A stretch of DNA of 64,000 nt. Source: Erythrophleum ivorense. Its lineage: Eukaryota > Streptophyta > Magnoliopsida > Fabales > Fabaceae. Each line of letters opens with the position of its first letter. Position 1 is the first letter of the stretch. Shown here piece after piece: positions 13,177 to 24,720 of the stretch. A program made the position numbers and the translations under genes. The stretch lies in NCBI GenBank assembly GCA_026724425.1, contig JAIUCV010000118.1, positions 124,001 through 188,000 on the forward strand. Direction: 5' to 3'. Under the pieces are notes generated by a model. The model did not search any database. It had not been told where the DNA came from and was given only the letters and a program-made list of their open reading frames with translations.

Positions 13177-13883
13177 AAGAACCCTTAGCCATAGTGAGGA
13201 TGAGCCAAGAACCCTTAAAATTGGTTAAGACAAAGTAAAAAGTTTTTTAAGAGTGAGGTTGAGTCAAAACCTCTTAGAGAATATGGGTAAGGAAAATCCA
13301 AAATTCACAAGAGAATGGGTAAGGCTAATCCACTTGCTTGGTAAGCCTATATATGCTTTGTGTGACTTGTTCAAATGCTAAGAATGCTTCTTGAATGATT
13401 ACACATTCCATTATACCCATGCATGCATTTTCAAGACTTGTATTACATTCTTTATATGTGATTGAAAGGGAGATGAGCTATTGGGATTTTTTGAATCTCA
13501 TTCCCTCCTCTCAAATTTCTTAACATACTAGGTGGAGCAAATGAACAAGGTAATGGAAGCCACCAAGTTGGGAGATAAGAGATTGACATCAAAGTGTCTA
13601 GTTTTGTCTCTTTTGTAGCCTTACAAATGGCATATGATGTAATACTATGATGGAAATGTTGTATAATCATTTGAACATGTGTAATTACTCATATATTTGA
13701 TGTATGTATGAGGTTTGATGCCAAATGAATGATAATGTAGTTTTTAAACCTTGGATGGCAATGTGAAGCATGTGTAATCTTGTGTATGGCATGGGATGAG
13801 AGAGTGAGTTTTCAATTTCTGGGTTTATGCACCTTTGAGACAAGTTTAGAAGGTCATTTTAATGCATTCTCACATGCTGAAGT
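13177..13883 (+). repeat. A0 LTR, second segment
   Basis: It continues A0 after A1. It begins with the second AAGAA and then the minisatellite-like stretch (CAAGAACCCTTA, GGTGAGGATGAG phrases) that other A copies show uninterrupted. It ends at 13883, where A2 begins. Confidence 0.85.
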
Positions 13884-14475
13884 TATAACATCCGGTTCTC
13901 TGAAAACAAGAGAAAACGCAAGAAACGTAATGTACGATTTTTCCATAAACAAAAGAAATTCACTGGATACAAAAGCAAGTCCCCCAAAATGACTTAGTTA
14001 AGGTCCCAAAAAAATTGGGAAGCATTCTAGACTCCTAAAAATGAGAATCCCAGGCTCAGAGGAAAAGAAAAACGGAGTTAAAATGAAGAAACGAAATGTG
14101 ACGAAAGATTGACGAAATATAAGGACATTTTTGTCATTTTGAGCAAATTTTGGAATTCACACAAGAATGCTTTTTAATGAAATTTTTGAGTTCTTTTGGG
14201 TTCTGAAAGGCCCTGAAAACCATGGGAAGGACCGGGATAGTTAAAATCCCTCCGGTGGATGTTTTCTAATGTCAGCGTACCCAAATTTTGATAGATTCGT
14301 TCGGGAAGGTTTTAGTTTTGATTTAGGTGATTCCAAAGGAATTTTACTAAATTGGGAACCTAAATTTTATAATAAAAAGATGATTCTCAAAAAAGAGATA
14401 AAACAAATTAGAAATGAAAATGCCAAGAACGAAGGGCAAAACAAGAATTTTTGAAAAGTCCTTCATCCTCCTACC

Positions 14476-14484
14476 TATATATAA
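14476..14484 (+). promoter_or_regulatory. Candidate TATA box in A2
   Basis: TATATATAA lies about 590 bp into the LTR, conserved in position with other A copies. Confidence 0.5.
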
Positions 14485-15809
14485 GTGGCACCTCATCTCC
14501 TCCTTCGTCCAACCCATTATTTTTCTACCTCAAACCAGAGAAAAACCCTAGTGAGAGTGGCGCACAAGAGGATGAAGAAGAGGAGGAGAAATTCAAGCTA
14601 AAAGGTATGGAATTTTGGTAGTTTTTCATGCTTTTTCCTCTCCAAATCTCTCCTTTTCCATTCCCCTTTCTTTCTTATGATTATAATGAAGTTTATAAAT
14701 CTTTTTTAAGGGACAAATTAAGGGGAAAATTCGGATTTGAAGAGAGGAGGCCAAAGAAGATAAGATTCAAGTGAGAAATCAAGGAAAAATAAGGTAAATC
14801 TTCCATCCCATGGTAGCTACTCCTCCACCCTCCTTCTCCCTATTTCACCCCATGTATGTAGATACAAGAGGTTGGAATTTTGAGGAGAATCAAGGGTGAA
14901 TTCCATGAATTTAAGGGAGGAAAGTAGGAATATGTAAAGAAATTCAAGTAAAAACCATAAATTTGCAAGATAGAAAAATTAGGGTTTTAATTGCACCTTG
15001 AACTTTATCATGACCCTAGCCATATTTTATGATGTTTAAGTATTCATATGAGTTCCTAAGACACTAAGAGAGCTTCCTACATGATTCTCCCATCAAAGGA
15101 AGCAAGAAAACTCCATTGGTGCCTTATAGAAGTATACCTTTGGCCAAGGAGAGTCAATGCACCTAGAGAGTATTTTAATTCCTTCCAAGCTTAGTTTTGC
15201 ATCATGTATGATGGGAGAGTATGAGAGGAAGCCTTGAAAAAATTTTAGAAACTATAGAAAGTGAAATGGCCTTGTATGTTCCATATTATGGCTTAAAGAA
15301 GCAACACCTAGCTAGGCTCCTTAATTTAATTGTGTGATGACTCTAAGGGGTTTAAATGGAGTCAAGAATCATAAGTGAATAGATAGAATGGAGCCAAGAT
15401 GATGTTTTCTTAAGGTTGCTTCATTAAGTGTATTATGGAACCATAAAAGAGCCTTATGAGTCACCCAACTTTTCTAATGATTGTGTGGCCTTAGAATTTG
15501 ATTCAAGAGTGTAATTAGCTTCCATATGATATGTCTAGGCTAAAAGAGATGATCTCCACCTTTTTGGGTGTGTGAGGTCAAGGGAAAGGATTCAAGACTC
15601 AAGGAAAAAGTGTGTAAATGCTAGCAAGGTAGCTCTCTCCACCTTCTCTCATGCATAGATGTGTGCTTACATTGTCTTGAATGTGTGTGTATATGTTTTA
15701 AGCCATGAAAAGTATTCTAGCATGATTTTATATGCCATGGTACCATGATGATGCATTATGATTTCAAATAATGTGTATTATGTTTGTTTTGGTTTGCTTG
15801 AGTGTGGAG

Positions 15810-15985
15810 AAGCCAAGAACCCTTAAAGTTGGTTGAGACAAAGTAAAGAGTCTTCCAAAAGTGAGGTTGACTCCTAAGAGTAAGGTTAAGTCTAAAAACC
15901 TCTTAAAGAATGGGTGAGCCAAGTCCAAAATCCACAAATGAATAGGTGAGACTAATCCACTTACTTGACAAGCCTATGTATGATA
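15810..15985 (+). repeat. Minisatellite-like stretch in A2
   Basis: About five degenerate units of 30-40 bp share the phrases CCAAGAACCC, GTGAGGTTGA and CTCTTAAAGAATGGGTGAG. The same stretch is present in A0, A1, A3-A7 and, more clearly, in Ap1 and Ap2. Confidence 0.7.
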
Positions 15986-17548
15986 TGTATGACTTTTTCA
16001 AATGCCAAGAATGCTTCTTGAATGATTGCACATGTTAATATGCCCATGCATGCATTTGTGAGACATGGTTTTGCATATTTTATGTATGGTTGAAATGGGA
16101 TATGAGCTATTAGGATTCTTTGAATCTCATCCCTTCTTCTCCAATATTCTAAAATGCTAGGTGAATCAAGAGAACAAGGTAATGGGAGCCAACACCTTAG
16201 AAGATAAGAGATTGACAACAAAGTGATAAATCTTGCTTCTTTAAGGCCATATAAGTAGCAAGTGTTGCAAATTATTGTTGTATATGTCCTATGACATTAT
16301 GAACATGTTTAATTATGTTAATGTATCATGTGCAAATGAGATTGAATGTTGTATGAATGGTACAGTGCAATTTGAGTATGGAATGACTAGACTAGCTTAT
16401 GGAATTGTATGTAATAATGGAAGTGGAGAGGCCAAATTAAGATGCATGAGGTTTGGGACTACTTGAACAGTTCATACAAGTCATATTCATGCATTTAAAC
16501 TTGCCCAAGAGGTGCTAAACACCAAGAAAGACCATTTGGGCACACTTGGTATCTAATATGGAGCAAAATTGACCATATTGGAAACCTATACCACTTTTTA
16601 TCCAAATGAGCTTTTCTTGATATGGGATTTGGCATGAAGTATATAATTTTTAAAGGTATATGGAATATTTGATAAATTTTCAAAGTTGGGAAAAATTCTG
16701 ATTTTGGTTCATGGTACTGTTCACATTGGTCCCAAAATTAGATTCTGTCACTCAGGGGGGCAAATGATGTCCAATTACCACCAATTTTATAAAGACAAAC
16801 TAGACATTCTCAATGACTTGTGTAAACTGGAAGCACCTCATTTGGATGTCTAAAGAAGGAGATATGAATTTTTAAATTTTTTGTCCAGTATCAGGTGTCC
16901 AGACTAACCTAGGTTACTATTTGATTGGTTTTCATACCTGTACGTGCTTAAAATGGTCTAGAGTTATTTGTTCCCTCTAGCTAACATCTATAAATTTTCA
17001 TTTTGGTATCATTTACATAGATTGGATTTTTTTGGAATTAATTGGATATTTTTGAAGTTTGTAGCAAAAACCTATAATAGTACCAGTAGCCAGCCAGACC
17101 TCTGCACTTTTCTCGAATATCAAACGTCTCCTGTGTTGTGTTTCATGGCTTGGACATATTTTTACCATAAATTATACATGTTTATATTTCTAGAATGGCA
17201 AATAATGCATGATTTCAATTTTTTTAGAATTAATTATGATTTTCCAAAGTTTGACACAGAAAAGGGAAAATTTTGGCCGAAAATGCAGCTATGAATTTTA
17301 TGTGTTCCCTTGCTTTCCATGAGTTATAGGCCACTTTTGGTGATGGGTTTGAGGTGTATCTATGTAATTAAATATGAAAATGTGATACATAAGTCCATAT
17401 GGCCCACGAGACTCCAAATGAAAAATTTATGCATAGCGCAACGTTAAGAAATTCATTATTTTATTACCTTTTTCCTTGCTCCTTCATGAAATGCATGATG
17501 TGAAGCATGAGAAAAGCATGAGATAAGCTAGGAAATTATAGTGTTACA

Positions 17549-18434
17549 CAAGTGGTCATGGTTGCCTTAGAACTCAAAATGGACTATTTGGACCCCTTTA
17601 ATGACATAAAATGATGCCATTTTGTAACCCAACGTCAAGATTTGATCAAATGAATGAATTTGCCCATGAAATTGGGCATGCATATAGATATTATCTAGAG
17701 GATGTTGGGAAGTTAAAGAAAAAATTATTTAGAGATCTATGGAATTAATTATGATTTTGCAAAATTGGCATTTTTTTGCTAAACTATTGCAGACACTATT
17801 CGTATGGTCAAAAATTTGGGCTATGTCATTTGAGAGTCAAATGATGTCCAATACTTATGAAATTTTACAAAAATAAACTAGAAATGATAAGCTTTTCATG
17901 GCCACTGAGATCACCCCAATTGGAACTCTGAGCAGAGAGTTATGAAGTTTTGAAGTTGGAGGACAGTACCAGTAATGATAGTCGACCTCTAGTACTGTTC
18001 CATCAAATTCTGGTGGGTAGCAGCCCTGGTTGTGGTCTAAATATATTTTTATATAAATCAGACATCTGTAGGTTTCCAAAATGGTAAAGTATGCATGATT
18101 TTGATTTTTATAGAATTAGTTATGATTTTTCAAATTTTGTGACAATAACTTAGAAAATCAGTCCGAGGCTGCACTCTTGAATTTCATGTGTTCCATCCAC
18201 TTGCTTGAGTTTGAAGCCACTTCTTGGGATGGTTATGAGTTGTATATGTGTAATTAAATATGATAATGGGATGAATTAGTTCATATAGTCCATGAGACAC
18301 TGAATGAAAAATTTATCCATTATGCAACGCAAATTTATTCATTATTTTTAATGTTATTTTCTTGCTTCCTTGTGAGATGTATGGCATAAGGCTTGGAAAT
18401 AGCATGAGACAAGCTAGAAATTTATGTTGTTATA
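17549..18434 (+). repeat. A0 LTR, last segment
   Basis: The 3' end of A0 after A2. It carries the sub-repeats typical of the LTR's second half (TTAGTTATGATTTTTCAAA, AGTACCAGTA). It ends near 18434 at GTTGTTATA, a decayed GGTGTTACA. The exact end is uncertain because the matching TSD lies outside the window. Confidence 0.7.
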
Positions 18435-18659
18435 ATTTTTATAGTTGAGAAAGTTTATTAAGGATGAGTTAGTATCAAATCAAGTCAATTTAAAGGTTGA
18501 TATAATATCTTATCAACAAGGTCTAGGATCTCATTGACAAGATCTTGTATTCTACACTGTGAAATCTAAGATCTTGTCAACAAGGTTTTCTAATAGTAAG
18601 TACAAAGTCTTTTGGCAATAAGTAAAGTGTACAATATATGTGATAGTGTGACAATTTCT
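18435..18659. other. Unclassified DNA
   Basis: No match to the other families here. It contains the perfect 12-bp palindrome ACAAGATCTTGT (18537-18548) and two copies of TCTTRTCAACAAGGT around 18508 and 18572. No coding frame. Confidence 0.5.
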
Positions 18660-19289
18660 ATAGCTTCCAAGCTTTCCTTAAATTCCTCTCTTTGTCCTAC
18701 TGAACTAGCCATGAAATAGCCCCAAATAAGTCAGCAAAACCATGAAAAGAGAGAAGAGAAAGAGGAGAAGAAGTTTAATAAAGCATGAAGCATGAAAAAG
18801 TGGTGATTTCTTACACTTTCAAGCCTTGGTTTCCTTCCTCTCACTCCCTCTTCTTGTGCACCACTTAAAGCTTGCTTGGGTTTTATTTGAGACTAGATGG
18901 AAGTCAATTAAAATGATAGAAAAGAGTGGGATATGATTATAAGGGGCTAGGTTCTTTTCTTTTGGGCTCATTTCAACTTCTTTTTAAAAATTGTATTTTC
19001 CATCATAAAATTTAGATCCTCTAGTTCATAAAATGCCTTTGGTTTCACCCAAATTGGATTTAAAACTTTACCAAACCATTCGGTCAAAGTTTTAGTCAAT
19101 CAACACTCAAAAATGCCTACCAGAGGGGTTTTGTTCATTCTAGGGGTTTCTATAATTTTTAGGGCCTCTGAGAACATTAAAAAACTTAATTTTTCCATTT
19201 AAAGATTCTTCTTTTAAGTTTTCAAAAAGTTATCCAAAATTATAAAAATATCACTAGTTTGAAGTTATTTTAGAAAACTGGGTATTACA
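18660..19289 (-). repeat. A8: truncated, diverged family A LTR start
   Basis: On the minus strand it begins with a decayed TGTAATACCC at 19289 and follows the first 0.6 kb of an A LTR, including the AGAGTGGCGCA-like and AAAACCCAAGC phrases. It then stops near 18660. The rest is missing. Confidence 0.65.
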
Positions 19290-19504
19290 GTAGAAGCGCT
19301 AATGTGGCAAAAAGAAGGAACACAAAATATAAATATATTGCCTCAATAAAAGGGAAAAGGAAGGTCAAGATGAAATCCAAACACATAAATATATATATGG
19401 ATTAAATTTTGGATTCTCGTCATCCATAATACTTGTAGCCAAATGCAAATTCTCTTCTAGTTACTAAAGGAGGTAAGTAGAATGGTAGAATTTGAGTTAA
19501 GTAT
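19290..19504. other. Unclassified DNA
   Basis: AT-rich, no open frame, no match to the families here. It ends with AGTAT (19500-19504), the likely target duplication of LTR C. Confidence 0.45.
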
Positions 19505-22500
19505 ATGTCATACCTTATTTTATAACACTTTTCCTACTACCATTACCTCATATAAAACTTAGAGGAGTCAACGGAAACCTGAACTGATAAAAATTTTTCA
19601 TTTTAAAACTTCCTCATACAATTTCACTATTCATTTGGTCATTTCCAAATTCTTATCTAACTTTGAAAATACACACTTAATTATAGAAAAATGATATGAG
19701 GTTAATTCAGGGCTCTACTTTAAGCTCTTTAAGGCCTTTACACCGGGAAAATGCTTACTTAACGGAGCACATATTAATTCATATAAAGTTGCCCCTACAA
19801 TAAATTGGACAATTTTATCCCTTCACTTGACATATTATTATTATTTTTCCTTTATATAAGCAGATGCATTTTTACATTTTAGGCTCATCAGTCATATTCT
19901 ATTTACTCAAGGGTTGATTATATTAATGACTTTCCATTCCATGCCTGAGTACCTTACAGTATCATAACATAACTCATACACGCAGTAATCTAAAATATTT
20001 AATTACATAACAAAATGTGGTGCATAAAAGTAAGGTCCTCGATTTATGTCTCCACATTCTTTGCTCTTTCTTTGCTTGAACTCGGACCTAGCATGGGTTA
20101 TATTTGGGGTGAGATTATGAAATCTCAGTAGTAGTAAACCAATCTCATTCACAAGCAAGCATGTAAGTACATAACATGATGCCAGTCAAGATGCCATATA
20201 TCCCATAGCAATACAAGGAATTTCATACAAGGCCAAGCACAATCTAAGCATACATGTCTCATCTTATAGCATAAATCACAACTTGATATAGCATAACACT
20301 CATCATTATACAAACATACAAGCTAAAAGAAAGAGAGAGGAAAACTACTACCTTAGCAAACATTGCTCCTCAATCCTTGGGACTCGGTTTACTTGCTTTT
20401 GGAGTTCCCAAAATAATATCGAACCCTATAATCATAATGATAATTCATTACAATCAACACACAAACATTAACTTCTGAAGTAGGATGACCCTTTTAAACT
20501 TAATGGGACCATTGGAATTGGAAAAATCCAACTCTTTCCCTTCCCATTCACTATGGCCGAATAGTATGCCTTTCTTGGCCAAAATTTAGGAATTTTATCC
20601 CATGAGTTTTGGGGGCTTTCCCATAGGTATTCCTAGCTAAAAACACCCTTTTGAATCCATCGGAATGGATAAAATCATCAAATTCCAGCCCCAACATCAC
20701 GTTTTGGTTATCACATAATCTAGATCCGTTTTAGGCTCAAAATGCATTTTTTTGGTTCTAAAAATTCCATAGCCTTTTCATTTATGTTTTAGGACTTGAA
20801 ATTTGGTATACATGATTTTAAGATATTAAGAAAACACCATAAAAATTTTGGGAAAATTCGGACAGCATCTCCCCATGCTTTCTATTTTCCCAAAAATTAC
20901 AATCTTTGTGTTTTTCAAAGTTTCAGCACATAACAACAATAACTAAGCTTATATGGTCTTCATGCTCATCATTTAAACTTCATTTTAAGGCCTTCATATT
21001 CAACATATAAAATCCATTTCTAATGATTCATATGCTTTCCAAAAATAACTCATAGCTAGGGTTTAACAAATCTAGCTTAAAGCATGTGATTTACAAGTAT
21101 AAGATAGAGAAAACTTACTCTTTAAGCTTAAGCCTTGTTTCCTTTTCGTTTCTCACACTAAAATCCTTTCTCTTCCCACTTAGAGCAACATTTCACCTTG
21201 AAGAAAAGATGAAAATGCAGCTGCCCTTTGGAGGAAAAGGTTGGAGGATGGAGAAGATGAAGAAATTTGGTGAAGAATGGTGGTAGTTTTGCTTGGTTTC
21301 ACTTCATCTTCCACTTTTTCTCCCTCTCTCTCTCTCTCTTCACGTTTTTCTTTCTTTCTTCCTTGTGTGTGGCGTGAAAATGGTGGAATGGAGGTGAAGA
21401 AGATGAATCTAATGAAGTTAAATGGTTATACTAAATTTGGACCCTTGGATCAACCTTTTCAAGATCAAATCTTAACCTTCCATTCCTTTTTTTCTTTTAA
21501 TTTTCTAATTTCATAACTAAATATCTTCTTCCAAAAATTATTGGCCACACACTTGGAAGCCTTGCCTTAGCCCTTAAGTTATGGAGAGTAACCATGGTTA
21601 ATTTCTTAACTCAACCATGGTCAACTTTTAACTCAACCATAGTTAGTTTCTAACTTAACCATGGTTAATTCTTTAAAATAACTAAAATCTTTTTCTTCTT
21701 TTCCTTTCATTCTATATTTATATTTGGGTTTCATCTTCTCTAAAACCCTAATCATATCTTCTCTTCTCTTATCGGGCCTTTAGAATCAACTATTGGGCCT
21801 TGCAGCAGTCTAAAACTCAGTGTCTGAGCCCAATTAAGGTTTTACGGTACAATACATACCTTTAGACTTTCTAAAATTTATGAACATTATTTCCTCTACT
21901 TTCTGGCCATATTAAGCTTCAAACATGGGTCAGGGGCCCTTAACTTCAATCCTCATAAATTTCGGTGTCAATCGGACACCCGGGTCTATAGGTGTAATTT
22001 TTACCGTTATGTATTATGATTGTGCTATAAACTTTTCATTTACTGCAATTTTGTCCTTGAACTCCTTCAGGGTTTCTTAGCCCTTTAGCTATTTTTATTT
22101 CTATAGTTCTTACAACTTCTTTTTTTCATTTTGCTCATGACTACTGATCGGGATAACCAGATCCCAGACCGGATCCTGCTCGGCCATCTGGACAACTTGG
22201 CATCATTGGACCCGTCTCATCAAACTGAGTTTAACCGTGGGTCACGGATTTCTGAGATTCTTGCTCGATTTTTTGACATTCGTGCTTAAAGCCACAAATA
22301 GAGGGTGAAACTAGGGTTCCTTGAACTTTAGGGCAATTTATACATTTTGCCCCGCATATAACTTTTCTTTGTATTTTGGTCTCTGGCTCCTTCATACTTA
22401 ACTTCAGAGGCTCTTCGGGACCTTTTTTTGATCTTTTTTTTTTCATCTATTTTAGCCCCAATTTTAGGGCACCTCTGGCTTTGACTCATCATTATTTACA

Positions 22501-22659
22501 GTCTAGAATATTATTCTAATTTTATTAGACCTCAATTTATTCTATTTGGGGGACTTCCTTTCATATCCGATGAATTTCATACATTGACGGAAAAATCATA
22601 TGTTACGTTTCTCGCGTTTCCTTACGTTTTCTTGGATTTTCAGAAAACTGGATGTTACA
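19505..22659 (-). mobile_element. C: solo LTR
   Basis: Read on the minus strand it begins TGTAACATCCAG, like family A for about 120 bp, but the body is different. It ends with GGTATGACA. AGTAT at 19500-19504 and 22660-22664 is the probable TSD, with a one-base uncertainty at the left edge. There is no adjacent PBS or interior. Small frames at 21086-21516 and 22231-22446 are not conserved elsewhere and are not called. Confidence 0.7.
21590..21678. repeat. 22-bp tandem repeat in LTR C
   Basis: Four units each start AACCATGGTTAAT or a close variant, spaced 21-23 bp, with TTAACTC between them. Confidence 0.85.
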
Positions 22660-22837
22660 AGTATTGTGTGTGTTTAGACTAATATATATATGGTATTGAT
22701 AAAAAAATCAAATCAATATATGCTTTTATGAATCAAGAGAAAATAATAAATCCTTTCATAAGTACTCTTACAACTTTGACAATATCATGAGAATCTAAAG
22801 TTGATGATTGTTACTTTAGTATACATCCTATAGTTAT
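22660..22837. other. Host DNA between LTR C and the nested stack
   Basis: AT-rich, no frame, not similar to A, B or C. It ends in GTTAT (22833-22837), the TSD of A3. Its continuation on the far side of the stack is 49938 onward. Confidence 0.55.
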
Positions 22838-24720
22838 TATAACACCATAATTCTAAAACTCATCTCCTATCATATGTAGGCTTATTTCCATGAAGCATAA
22901 GGATTAAAGCCATAGAAAAATACAAATAAATCACATTACATAGCTGATAAATTTTTCATTCGGTATCCTATGGACCATACACAAGAATATACAAGTCTAG
23001 TCTTGCTCCTCAGTGTCCAAAATGCACTATATCATACACATAACATCAAGTCTCATTTGTACATGATACATTTGCATAATTACATATGTACATAAGGTCA
23101 TAGGACTTATACAATAATAGATTACAATATTTTCCATTCATATGGCCATAAGGAAACAAAATCTAAGCACTTTGTTGTCATACTTTCATCTTCCAACTTG
23201 ATGGCTCCCATTACCTTGCTCATGTGGTCCACCTAGCATGTTAGGACATTGGAGAGGAAGGAATGAGATTCAAAGAATCCCAATAGCTCATCTCCTTTTT
23301 AATCATACATAAAGAATACAAAATAAGTCTTAAAAATGCATGCATGGGCATAATGGAATGTGTAATCATTCAAGAAGTATTCTTAGCATTTGAACAAGTC
23401 ATACAAAGCATACATAGGCTTGCCAAGCAAGTGGATTAGCCTCACCCATTCTCTTCAAGGTTCTTGGACTTGCCTCACCCTTTTCTTAAAGGCTTTGAAC
23501 TATGCCTTCTCTTAGAAGTCACTAGGCTTTGTCTCAACCATTCTCAAGGGTTCTTGGTATGTCCTCACCATGACTAGAGGGTTCTTAGCTTCTCCACACT
23601 CAAGCAAATATACTAAGCATCATTTGAAAGCATATTGCAACATCATGGTACCATAATACATATGCATACACTAGAATACTTTTCATGGCTTAAAACACAC
23701 TTACACACATTCAAAGACAAGTTAAGCACACATTCATGTATAAGAGAAAGAGAAGTGAGATACCTTTGTTGCAACCACACACTTTTTCTCTTGGAAATGC
23801 TCTCCCTTCCTTGACCTTACATATACAAAGGTGTGGGATTTGTTTCTCTTAGCCTAAACACAATATATGGAAGCTAATTAAGTCCTTGGGGTCATTTCTA
23901 AGGCCATACATCTACTTGGAACTCTAACTTTACCCTATGGTTCAATTATGGTTCTTAAATACACCTAATGAAGCAACATCCATCAATTGAGTTTTAGGCT
24001 CTATTTTTTCCTTTTTTTTATGATTCTTGACTCCTTTTAAGCCTCTTAGAGTCATCACACCATTAAAATAAAGAGCTTAACTATATGTTGCTTCCTTAGG
24101 TTATATTATGGAACCTATGGCACTATTTCATTCTCTAAACCTCCAAAATTTTTCCTAAGCTTTCCTCTCATCTTCACTCATCATATATGACTCAAAAATG
24201 TGCTTGGAAAAATTTTTTCTCTTGGAAATGCTTTCTCTTCCTTGACCTCACACACATAAGGTGTAGGATTTGTCTCTCTTAGCCTAAACACAATATATAG
24301 AAGCCAATTAAGTCCTTGGAGTCATTTCTAAGGCCATACATCTACTTGGAACTCTAACTTTGCCCTATGGTTTAATTATGGTTCCTAAATACACCAAATG
24401 AAGCAACATCCATCAATTGAGTTCTAGGCTCTATTCTTTTCTTTCATTTATGATTCTTGACTCCTTTTAAGCCTCTTGAAATCATCATACCATTAAAACA
24501 AAGAGCTTAACTACATGTTGCTTCCTTAGGTCATATTATGGAACCTATGGCACCAATTCATTCTCTAAGTCTCCTAAATTTTTCCTAAGGTTTCCTTTCA
24601 TCTTCACTCATTATATATGACTCAAAAATGTGCTTGAAAAAATTTAAAACTTCCCCTAGATGCCTCAACCACTCTAGGTGGAGACTATGCATGTTCTTAG
24701 CATCCATGGGGTTTAGCTTC
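22838..24720 (-). repeat. A3 LTR, first segment (outermost layer of the stack)
   Basis: Minus-strand A LTR, entered at its 3' end (decayed TGTAACACC at 22838). About 1 kb of the LTR is deleted near 23000. It carries a tandem duplication at 23783-24645 and breaks off near 24720, where plus-strand A4 begins. GTTAT flanks A3 at 22833-22837 and 49933-49937, 27 kb apart. Confidence 0.8.
23783..24645. repeat. 431-bp tandem duplication in A3
   Basis: The segment starting TTTTTCTCTTGGAAATGC at 23783 starts again at 24214. The two halves can be followed side by side to about 24645 with a few percent differences. Other A LTRs hold a single copy. Confidence 0.88.

Larger units (their letters stand above)
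13884..17548 (+). mobile_element. A2: solo LTR of family A
   Basis: A 3665-bp LTR on the plus strand. The start has decayed to TATAACATCCGG and the end is GTGTTACA. The flanks GAAGT (13879-13883) and CAAGT (17549-17553) match at four of five bases, as expected for an aged TSD. There is no PBS or interior next to it. The host phrase it interrupts is seen intact at 34235-34255. It is visibly more diverged from A1 than A1's two LTRs are from each other. Confidence 0.88.

Noticed and set aside
22160..22260. GC-richer stretch in LTR C (GATCGGGATAACCAG region) as a possible exon
   Set aside because: Frames are short and broken, and it lies within the boundaries of solo LTR C.
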